Assembly (NCBI GenBank): GCA_964429355.1
Contig: CAYSCH010000241.1
Span: forward strand, 1 to 14,792
Direction of reading: 5' to 3'
From: JAAYAY01 sp964429355
Lineage (GTDB): Bacteria > Planctomycetota > Planctomycetia > Pirellulales > Thermoguttaceae
DNA length: 14,792 bases
The position numbers were made by a program, and so were the translations under genes. The notes below the pieces were generated by a model. It saw only the letters and a program-made list of their open reading frames with translations. It was not told where the DNA came from and searched no databases. This document shows, piece after piece, positions 1 through 6,559 of this stretch (its first letter is position 1; each line of letters opens with the position of its first letter).

Positions 1-63
1 CAAGGTTTGGCGTGGAAAGTCGACCATGGAATGGCTCCTTTGCGGGGCGGGGCGAGCGATCTT

Positions 64-80
64 CATCCGCGTGGCGGATG
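64..80. repeat. Perfect 7-bp hairpin
   Basis: CATCCGC (64-70), loop GTG, then GCGGATG (74-80) form a perfect inverted repeat. No T-run follows on either strand, so it is not a canonical intrinsic terminator. It may be a REP-like palindrome or chance in GC-rich DNA. Confidence 0.35.
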
Positions 81-371
81 CCCGATGCCTGGTGTCTCAG
101 CAAGAACAGCAGCATCGAACACCAACGAGCGTTTGTCAACCGCAGGGAGAGTTGCCCATCGGATGAGCTCGTGCGAGACGACACCCGCACTCGCGATAGG
201 CCGATTCTTCCCAGTTCCTCTGCATTGAGAATCACGTCCTGCACCCGGGTCCACTTTCAGTGCTGGTGCCACCAGTCGACATCGTACACCGCCGTGTCGA
301 TTTCCGTGGTGTTAGCCCACGTAGGACCTCCCGGCTGTTCAGGATGACTGCGGAACTGTAAAGGATTTTGG

Positions 372-386
372 GACTGTTGTACAGTC
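372..386 (-). terminator. Weak hairpin downstream of the glycosyltransferase
   Basis: GACTGT (372-377), loop TGT, ACAGTC (381-386) is a perfect 6-bp stem beginning about 20 nt past the glycosyltransferase stop. Its position suits transcription termination or 3'-end protection of the TPR/glycosyltransferase message. On the minus strand it is followed by CCCAAAATCC rather than a U-tract, so intrinsic termination is doubtful. Confidence 0.25.
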
Positions 387-406
387 TTCTGAAAGTGATG
401 GTGCCT

Positions 407-2368
407 CTATTCCTTGGCCGTCTCTTCGCCTCCCCGCCACACGATCGGCGGGCCGGGCTGCGGTTGCAGATTCCGAAAGAACTGTTCGTAGATCGGCCGG
501 AGCTGCTCGGGATGCCAGCGCTTCGCGTGCCCGGTCGCCTTCTCCGACTGGTGGCGGTAGAACTCTTCGTCGTCCCAGAGGCGGATGATCGCCTCGACCC
601 ACGGCTCCACCTCTTCGGCCGTCGGCGCCAAACGCGAAGCTGGCGTGTACCGAGCCGGAATATCCAGTACCAGCCCGCCGTCGCCTACGATCTCAGGAAG
701 AGCACCGCGGTTCGACGCGAGCACGGGAATCCCGTTGAGCATCGATTCCGCGGCCACGAGGCCAAAACTCTCTTCGCACACCGACGGCATGAGCATCACC
801 TTGGTCACGCCGTAGAACCTCCGCGGATCGGGCGAGTTGGCCATTCCGTGGAGATTCCTCGCCCAACTCAAGTCGAGTCCTGTCTTCTCCAACGCCCGCG
901 CCCGATCCCGGCTCTCCACGACCAACATTGGAATATCCGGCCGTCGACGGGCAATCTGCTCAGCAATCCGCGCAAAGACAAACCCGCCCTTGGAGATCTG
1001 GGGATTGACGAATGTCACATATTCCGGCCTGCGTTCTCGGGCTGTTACTCGCTCCGGATCGATCACATTGGGCAACACATTGCAGTGGAGCCCCAGATGC
1101 TCCCAGTAGTGCTCTCTGGAGAACACGGAAGGAACGATCACGTAGTCGACATGGCGGAATGTACGAACGTCCGTGTAGGCCAGGTTGTGAAGTGCGAACA
1201 CCACCGGAATGTCGCGGCGTTTGGCCAGGTCGATGATCGCGTCGCCGAACATGCCGCCACCGTAGGTCACCACCACGTCCGGTTCGGTCTTCTGAAGAAA
1301 GCTCTCATAGGCTGCCACGAACTGGGACGTTTCCCATCGTACGGGCCCGCACTGGCTGAAGGCATTCCGGAACAGGGTAATCGGCACCGCTCCCTTTCGC
1401 GTGAACAGCATCTTCGCGAGGCGGCCCTCAATTTCCGTCTTCCGCACTTCGTAGGGCATCCCCATTTCGGTGAGCGTCTGCTCGATCGGCACCTCTTCCC
1501 CGGGGCCAAGCCGCGCGGCTGCGTAGGCTTGGCACTCGAAGCCCGATCGGGCCAATAGTTGCAGACAATCGTCGGTGGTCACGGCCGCCCCGCTGGCCGG
1601 ATCGATCGTCGAATAGACCGAGGCAAAAGCGACCTTGCTGATCGGCCTGCGTTGCTGCGGCCGATGGTTTCCGGGAAACAAGGTCGTGTGCCCCGTTCGG
1701 CTGCGATCCAGCGATTCTCGTTGAGTCTTGCTCATCCGCGGCGAGCGACTCAGGCTCGTATCGCGCCAGTGATAGATTCCGCACTTCACCGGCACGAATA
1801 CGACCGAGGCCCCGGTGCGAGCCAACCGCTTCCAGAGATCCCAATCCTCCTGGAACCACACCCTTTCGTCGAACATCCCGGCCTCGGCGAGCAGGGACCG
1901 CCGATGCGAGACCCCCAGAGTCACAGCCCTATTGGCCATGAAGAACTGCTCATGAAATATGGCCGGATCCCGGCTGAGTAATGCCAGTCCGGTTTCCGAT
2001 CCCCGTACTTCGTGATCGAAGCAGAATACAAGCACATCGCCTTTCGTCATGAAGTGTACAACGTGCTCCAAGTAGTCCGAATAGTACTCGTCATCGCAGT
2101 CCAGATAAGCGATATACTCGCCGCGTGCCACGCGCAGTCCCTGGTTCCGTGCCCCGCCCGCCCCACGGTTTTCGTCGCACTTCAACGCACGGATCCGACG
2201 ATCGCGTTCAGCCCAGTTCTGCAAATGCTCGAAGCTGCCGTCGTCGGAGGCGTCGTCGACCGCGATCAACTCCCACTTCGGAAACTCCTGCTCCCGAATG
2301 GAGGCAATGGCACGTTCCAGCGTGTCGGAACCGTTGTGGACCGGCATGATGATTGAAACGACGGGCAT
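407..2368 (-). CDS. Bifunctional glycosyltransferase, GT2 + GT4 fusion
   Basis: This 653-residue protein joins two glycosyltransferases of different folds. Residues 1 to about 230 are a GT-A family 2 enzyme. It opens VSIIMPVHNGSDTLERAI, has a nucleotide-binding VDDASDDG (37-44), the metal-binding LDCDDE (89-94) and an EDWDLW motif (174-179) where GT2 enzymes keep the catalytic base. Residues from about 243 onward are a GT-B family 4 domain, with HNLAYTD, a PNVID segment, VNPQISKGG (454-462) and a C-terminal EESFGLVAAE (532-541) carrying the EX7E pair. No signal peptide or membrane segment is seen, so it is probably cytoplasmic, adding one or two sugars to a glycan or surface polysaccharide; donor and acceptor are unknown. 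The start is an ATG with a weak AAGAG five bases upstream. It lies 86 bp after the second TPR gene on the same strand and may be co-transcribed. GT2-GT4 fusions are known in polysaccharide clusters, but this one has no other polysaccharide genes beside it here. Confidence 0.9.
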   Translation of the reverse strand: MPVVSIIMPVHNGSDTLERAIASIREQEFPKWELIAVDDASDDGSFEHLQNWAERDRRIRALKCDENRGAGGARNQGLRVARGEYIAYLDCDDEYYSDYLEHVVHFMTKGDVLVFCFDHEVRGSETGLALLSRDPAIFHEQFFMANRAVTLGVSHRRSLLAEAGMFDERVWFQEDWDLWKRLARTGASVVFVPVKCGIYHWRDTSLSRSPRMSKTQRESLDRSRTGHTTLFPGNHRPQQRRPISKVAFASVYSTIDPASGAAVTTDDCLQLLARSGFECQAYAAARLGPGEEVPIEQTLTEMGMPYEVRKTEIEGRLAKMLFTRKGAVPITLFRNAFSQCGPVRWETSQFVAAYESFLQKTEPDVVVTYGGGMFGDAIIDLAKRRDIPVVFALHNLAYTDVRTFRHVDYVIVPSVFSREHYWEHLGLHCNVLPNVIDPERVTARERRPEYVTFVNPQISKGGFVFARIAEQIARRRPDIPMLVVESRDRARALEKTGLDLSWARNLHGMANSPDPRRFYGVTKVMLMPSVCEESFGLVAAESMLNGIPVLASNRGALPEIVGDGGLVLDIPARYTPASRLAPTAEEVEPWVEAIIRLWDDEEFYRHQSEKATGHAKRWHPEQLRPIYEQFFRNLQPQPGPPIVWRGGEETAKE

Positions 2369-2413
2369 TATGGCTCTTGGGCTGGCATCGTTACGAAGAG
2401 GAAATTCGGCGTG

Positions 2414-2435
2414 TCGGCAGACTCTTCGCTGCCGA
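2414..2435 (-). repeat. Perfect 7-bp hairpin between TPR gene and glycosyltransferase
   Basis: TCGGCAG (2414-2420) and CTGCCGA (2429-2435) with an 8-nt loop sit in the 86-bp spacer. No U-tract follows on the minus strand. It could attenuate or process the message between the two genes, or be without function. Confidence 0.35.
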
Positions 2436-2454
2436 ACTTGAAGGTGATATCCCG

Positions 2455-4136
2455 TTATCTGTCGGCCATGGTGGTATCTGCTTCCGTGCGGCTTGCCGCC
2501 TGAGCACCCTTCTCAACTGGCAAGCTGCCTCGCATGATTGAGATAATGATCGTCCGAAACTGGTGAGCTTGGTCGTTGTTCGGAGCCAGTCGTATGGCTT
2601 CGTCCACGTCAGAGAGGGCATTGTCAAGGTCTTTCAGATTTCCATGCGCCACGGCACGGAGCAGGAAGAAATCGCTGCGAGTCGGGTCCATTCTGATGGC
2701 AACTGTAATATCCTCGATGGCTTGGCGCCACTGGCCTTTGCAGTTATAGGCATTTCCTCTTGCGGCGTAAGCAAGTCCTGAGTCTGGCGAGATGGCAATG
2801 ACCCTGGTAAAATCGGCGATGGCACCATCGTACTCTTCTCGTTGACCACGGATCACGCCACGCATTTCCCACGCAATCGCCAGTTCAGGATTGAGCCGAA
2901 TGCTCATCTCAATGTCTTTCAGCACGGCTTCAATGTCCGAACTGTTGCCTTTGCTCCACTCCGCCAGTGCGCGAACGGCATATAGCTCGGCCGAATTCGG
3001 ATAATGGCGGATCAGCATGCTTGATTCGAGAACATCGTATTCCCTATCCCACAACGAGCGTTTTCGCTTCGCTCTGGCGGGCATTTCGAGCGGTTCCAAC
3101 TCGGCGGCTTTGCGCCGCGTCTCCTCCGCATCCTCAGGACGGGCGAGCAGTTCGCAAATGAACGCTTTGACGCCGTACAATAACGCATTGTCTGGATCGC
3201 ACTCTATTGCCGCGTCCACATCGACGAGCGCCTCCTCGGCTCTGCCTTGAAGAAGACGGGCCCATGCTCGTGTCTGATAGGCATCGGCCGAGTGGTCGTT
3301 GACGCTCAACGCGAGGCTGCAGTCTGAACACGCTTTGGCAAATTCATCGCGCAGGAGGGACAGCGAGCCACGCTCACGGAGGGCGTTGGCATCGTCCGAA
3401 TCGATGCGAAGCGCCTCATTGAAATCTGCCATCGCTTCGTCATAGGCGTGTTGTCGTCGATGCGTGATGCCACGGCCGACCCAAGCGGCCACCAACATCG
3501 GATCGCGGCTGATCGCCTGGGTATAATCGTCAACAGCCTTGTTGAAGTCGCCGCGCTCTCGATACACGTAAGCGCGGCCCAGTCGTGCAGTGGCCATTTC
3601 GGGCTTGGCCTGCAGGACGTTGTCGAAATCGGCGATCGATAGGTCCCAGTGTTCTCTGGCACTGTGGACAAAGGCGCGTATCAGGTGAGCTTCCTCCGAG
3701 TCATACAGCCGAAGTGACTCGTTGGCATCCGCCAGCGCATGCTCCAGATCGCCTCTCCGGTACAGGGTCGCCGCACGATAGCTGTAGGCGGAATGCGAAT
3801 CCGGCTGCAAACGAACGGCATCCGTGAAATCGCTCAGAGCGCGATCCAAGTCCCCTTTCTGGTAGTAGACTGCTCCGCGGTAACAATGAGCCTCAGCTGA
3901 ATTGGGCTTCAGCCTAATCGCCTCGCTGAACTCGGCCAGGGCGCGGTCGAGATCTCCCGCGTTCAGATGAACTGATCCCATGATCAAATCAGTATTTTCG
4001 AGATCCGGCGCCATCNNNNNNNNNNTTCTGTCGCGGCAAAGGAATCCTCGCCGTCTTCTCCCAGTGAAGATGTCGTACCCGCGCCGAACAACACGGCAAA
4101 CTCGTACAGTACAAGCATGACCGACTCCCGCCTCAT
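2455..4136 (-). CDS. Exported tetratricopeptide-repeat protein, second tandem copy (interrupted by gap)
   Basis: This gene is about 560 residues long, interrupted by the 10-N gap at 4016-4025. Before the gap are 37 codons beginning MRRESVMLVLYEF, with basic residues and then a hydrophobic stretch, i.e. a probable export signal. After the gap are 519 codons almost wholly made of 34-residue TPR units of the type GDLDRALAEFSEAIRLKP, with a non-TPR segment near the middle (CELLARPEDAEETRRKAAEL through REYDVLESSMLIRHYP). TPRs are protein-binding scaffolds; no enzyme domain is visible. The start at 4136 is chosen because an ideal AAGGAGG (4142-4148) sits 5 nt upstream, 27 nt after the upstream gene. 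The parts on either side of the gap are out of frame at the nominal gap size; a true gap of 3n+2 bases would restore one frame. It is a paralog of the upstream gene with one additional N-terminal TPR. ATG 4014, just after the gap, is an alternative but poorer start. Confidence 0.8.
4016..4025. other. Scaffold gap (10 N)
   Basis: Ten unknown bases interrupt the N-terminal part of the second TPR gene. The uniform size of both gaps in the window suggests a placeholder, not a measured distance. Codon phase on either side requires a true gap of 3n+2 bases if the gene is intact. Confidence 0.95.
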
Positions 4137-4141
4137 CGTAT

Positions 4142-4148
4142 CCTCCTT
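4142..4148 (-). promoter_or_regulatory. Strong ribosome binding site of the second TPR gene
   Basis: The minus strand reads AAGGAGG, then five bases, then ATG at 4136. This is the best Shine-Dalgarno sequence in the left block. It settles the start of the gene ahead of the assembly gap. Confidence 0.8.
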
Positions 4149-4163
4149 GCGTCTCTTGGCCAG

Positions 4164-5751
4164 TCAACTTCGCGGGGCTTCCTCTATTCCTGGCATATCC
4201 CTCATCAACGAAATGATCAACCTCTTCATCCAATTCGCCTTCGCGTTTTCTGGTTCGAGCCGAAGTACCTCCTCTACATCGATGGAAGCCTCATCGATTC
4301 TCCACTGCGCGAGATGTGCCAACCCACGTACAAGACGCGGCATCACCGCGTTCGGCTTCAGCCGAATTGCGGTCGTCGAGTCGTCGATTGCCTCACGCCA
4401 TTGCCCTTTCATCGCCCGCATGTGGCCGCGCAAACCGTAGGCATACCAGTCATCGGGAGACAGGCTGCTTGCCTTGGTGCAGTCATCAATCGCGCCGTCG
4501 TAATTACCGAGCAGCCCATGGACGTATCCACGCAAGGCCCACACGGCAGAGGATTCCGGCGCAAGCCGAATGGCCGTGTTCGCGTCTTCGAGTGCCGACC
4601 TCTGCCGGGCGTCGCCGCCGCGCGATGCATCTCGCCAGGCTCGCGCTGCGTACAACCCTGCGCACCGGGGATAATGCAGTATCAACAGACTGATCTCCAG
4701 CACGTCGGGCTCGGGCGTCCATGCAGACTGGCCCGACAGCCGATCAGGCACCGTGCCGTTCGATGCGAGGCTCGCCCCATCTTGAGCCGCGTCGTTGACG
4801 ATCTCATTTCCGCCAGTCAGGCCCAGAACGAACGCCCGCTCGTCATGGAGGTGCCTGTTGTTCAATTCGTGATTCGTGGCTGCCTGCAGTTCGCCCAACG
4901 CTTGCTGTGCATTCCCTCTAAGCAGAGCCGCCCTCGCCCGCATCCCACGGNNNNNNNNNNCTGACGTCTCCCTCAATCGCCAAGGCCTCAGCGCAGTCGG
5001 AATAGGCATTCGCCAGGTCACCCTTCGCCAAATAGAGGGCCGCTCGCTCACGAAACGCCCAGGTATCATTGGGGGCAAGCCGAATCGCATGGCAGAAATC
5101 GGCGAGAGATTCACGGTACGCCTGTTGCCTGCGATACGTAACTCCGCGCCCGATCAGGGCCGCCACCATCGTGCGGTCGCGCTCGATTGCCCGTGAATAG
5201 TCATCAATCGAGGTGGCATATTCCCCACGTTCGCGATGCGCGTAGGCACGAAGACAAAGCCCCGCAACTGAATCCGGTGCGAGTTCAACGGCCCGGTCGA
5301 AATCTGCGAGGGCGAAATTCCAGTTCTTCAAGCAGCCGTGCACGTATCCCCTCAACAAACGTGCACGCTCGCTGTCGTGCAACCGCACCGATTCGTTGAG
5401 GTCCGCCAACGCATGCTCCAAATCACCATGTCTGACATACTTCGCTCCACGGAGATATCGCAGTTGATGTGACTCCGGCGTTAACTGAAGGTTACGGTTT
5501 AGATCGGCCAGGGCTCTCTCGTGATCGCCGCTGGCAGATGGAAGCAGTGTTCCAGGCAGCAGGCCGCGGTCGTGCTCCCGGTTATTGAGCTCCAGTCCAT
5601 CGATCTCGGCGAGAAGCAACTTGAGTTGCCTCGTTGTGTACAGGGCGTCTTTACAGCCCGATAGGTCGACCTCCTCCGCTTGAGCGAGTTGCCCAAAGGC
5701 CCCAAGCCACAGAATGAGGATCATTAGCAGAGCATCAAGTTGCTGTCTCAT
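4164..5751 (-). CDS. Exported tetratricopeptide-repeat protein, first tandem copy (interrupted by gap)
   Basis: About 527 residues, split by the 10-N gap at 4951-4960: 263 full codons before it and 261 after. The N-terminus, MRQQLDALLMILILWLGAFG ending in LAQA-EEVDL, is a classic Sec signal peptide with an A-X-A cleavage site, so the mature protein should be periplasmic or exported. From about residue 70 onward it consists of TPR helices such as RHGDLEHALADLNESVRLHD and RGEYATSIDDYSRAIERD, then a non-TPR middle segment (PEPDVLEISLLILHYP) and three to four C-terminal TPRs. No catalytic domain is visible; a scaffold or adaptor role is inferred. An in-frame ATG at 5925 would add 58 residues rich in Arg in front of the signal peptide, so 5751 is preferred, although its ribosome site is weak. 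Aligned with the downstream paralog without indels, the gap should be about 6 bases, which also restores the frame. It lacks the first TPR of its neighbour. Confidence 0.8.
4951..4960. other. Scaffold gap (10 N)
   Basis: Ten unknown bases lie within the first TPR gene. The flanking frames differ by a shift that a true gap of 3n bases would remove. The downstream paralog (...ALSVNDHSADAYQTRAWARLL) aligns with ALAIEGDVS before and RGMRARAALL after the gap, predicting about two missing residues. Confidence 0.95.
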
Positions 5752-5908
5752 TCTGACGACCCCAAATCGGCCCCTGCCAAATGCGATGGACGTATCTCGA
5801 CAATCGTAGATCGGACGTTTGCGCGGTCTCGTTCTGGAAAACGCGGGTTCCATGTCACGGGCTCCGCTCTGGAATAAGCGATAACCCCCAGAAGGACGTA
5901 TGCCCCAG

Positions 5909-5936
5909 GTTTTAATGATCCACAAGAATGTGTCAA
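5909..5936 (-). promoter_or_regulatory. Candidate sigma70-type promoter of the TPR operon
   Basis: Reading the minus strand, a perfect TTGACA (5936-5931) is followed after 16 bases by TAAAAC (5914-5909), a 4-of-6 match to the -10 consensus, in a locally AT-rich patch. It would give a 5' leader of about 150 nt before the TPR start at 5751. Planctomycete promoters are not well defined, so this rests on the general bacterial consensus only. Confidence 0.4.
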
Positions 5937-6106
5937 TAACCCATAATGCCTACAAACACCTCCCATTGTGATATTCCACAGGATCGCACTGCCTTTGGGA
6001 GTCGATACCGGGAGGATCTAGGGTTATCCATCCGCGACTGCCGATAGTACAGCGTTAGTAGTCATGGCCACCGGCCCCGCACTGCCACCTCTTGCCCCGT
6101 GTGTCA

Positions 6107-6166
6107 ATATCGGTTCGTGTCCCCGGAGTCTCCCGGAGTCTGTCGCAAAGAAAGACAGGGCCGGGG
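6107..6166. repeat. Possible REP/MITE-type element end with tandem 10-mer
   Basis: ATATCGGTTCGTGTCCCCGG (6107-6126) resembles, from memory, the conserved ends of non-autonomous elements linked to REP-associated tyrosine transposases in planctomycetes and related environmental genomes. It overlaps an exact tandem duplication of CCCGGAGTCT (6122-6141). Outer CCCCGG (6121-6126) and CCGGGG (6161-6166) and inner CTGTC (6140-6144) and GACAG (6154-6158) could fold into a nested imperfect hairpin. No transposase gene is nearby. Confidence 0.35.
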
Positions 6167-6287
6167 CAGGCGAACGGGGAATTACAGAGCACGGAGGACG
6201 CAAAGAGGGGACCGATGATCGGCTCTGATGGACGCTCATGGAAGGCGAGCCGAGGGGAACTACCGTTCGGTTGGGATGGGCTACTCC

Positions 6288-6310
6288 CGGCAAATCGCGG
6301 GGCTTTGCCG
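6288..6310. repeat. 7-bp hairpin in divergent spacer
   Basis: CGGCAAA (6288-6294) and TTTGCCG (6304-6310) flank a 9-nt loop. It lies about 250 bp before the kinase start and has no following T-run. A protein-binding palindrome or RNA hairpin is possible; nothing supports either specifically. Confidence 0.3.
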
Positions 6311-6547
6311 AAACGTTCACTTTCTTTGACCTTTTCCGCGCCTGTCACTGCCGGCACAATCCGACTCTCCCGAAACTCGGCCCTCAGGAGCCTGAGAGGA
6401 AGATATACTTACCAGGCCAGAAACGGGAATGGCCATACACACAGTTGATGGCAGGATCATCGCCGGCGTCCACCGCGGGAGAGACGCCGATCGCGGTTGC
6501 CTGCTCGAAGACCACCTGGACCGGGGCCGGCTTCTGTTGGTTGTGCC

Positions 6548-6553
6548 AGGGAG
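6548..6553 (+). promoter_or_regulatory. Ribosome binding site of the kinase gene
   Basis: AGGGAG lies 6 nt before the ATG at 6560. It favours this start over the upstream in-frame TTG at 6497, which would add 21 Pro/Arg-rich residues before the first membrane segment. Confidence 0.7.
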
Positions 6554-6559
6554 ATACAC

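Larger units (their letters stand above)
1..406. other. Left-end region without a supportable gene
   Basis: No reading frame here has a convincing start, ribosome site or recognisable protein. The open frames on both strands disagree with one another and show no known motif. On the minus strand the glycosyltransferase frame stays open after its stop, from 406 down to a TGA at 257-259. That is 49 codons without a Met, ending in the plausible-looking tail TAVYDVDWWHQH. It could be a decayed C-terminal extension or gene fragment, but I cannot name it. Two perfect hairpins lie in the region (64-80 and 372-386). Confidence 0.5.
5752..6559. other. Divergent intergenic region
   Basis: This 0.8-kb spacer separates the leftward TPR operon from the rightward kinase. 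It holds a candidate leftward promoter, a short tandem repeat with a REP/MITE-like sequence around 6107-6166, a GAGG-rich stretch at 6184-6209, and a hairpin CGGCAAA/TTTGCCG at 6288-6310 with no T-run. Open frames in it show no ribosome site or recognisable protein. No convincing rightward promoter for the kinase was found. Confidence 0.6.

Noticed and set aside
368..1558. 396-codon plus-strand open frame opposite the glycosyltransferase
   Set aside because: It is antisense to a well-supported GT4 domain, has no known motif, and is a codon-bias shadow.
4164..4233. Reading the second TPR gene as starting at 4233 in the frame that runs through the N gap
   Set aside because: That frame overlaps the end of the first TPR gene, has non-TPR sequence before the gap, and is created by the arbitrary 10-N length. 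The 4136 start has an ideal ribosome site and a signal sequence.
6326..6360. TTGACC plus CACAAT as a kinase promoter
   Set aside because: The spacing is 23 bp, too long for a sigma70-type promoter, and no -10-like sequence is present at 16-18 bp.
6403..6416. Short match ATATACTTACC to the 5' end of spliceosomal U1 RNA
   Set aside because: Only about nine bases match and the following bases do not fold or align as U1. Without a database search this is coincidence.
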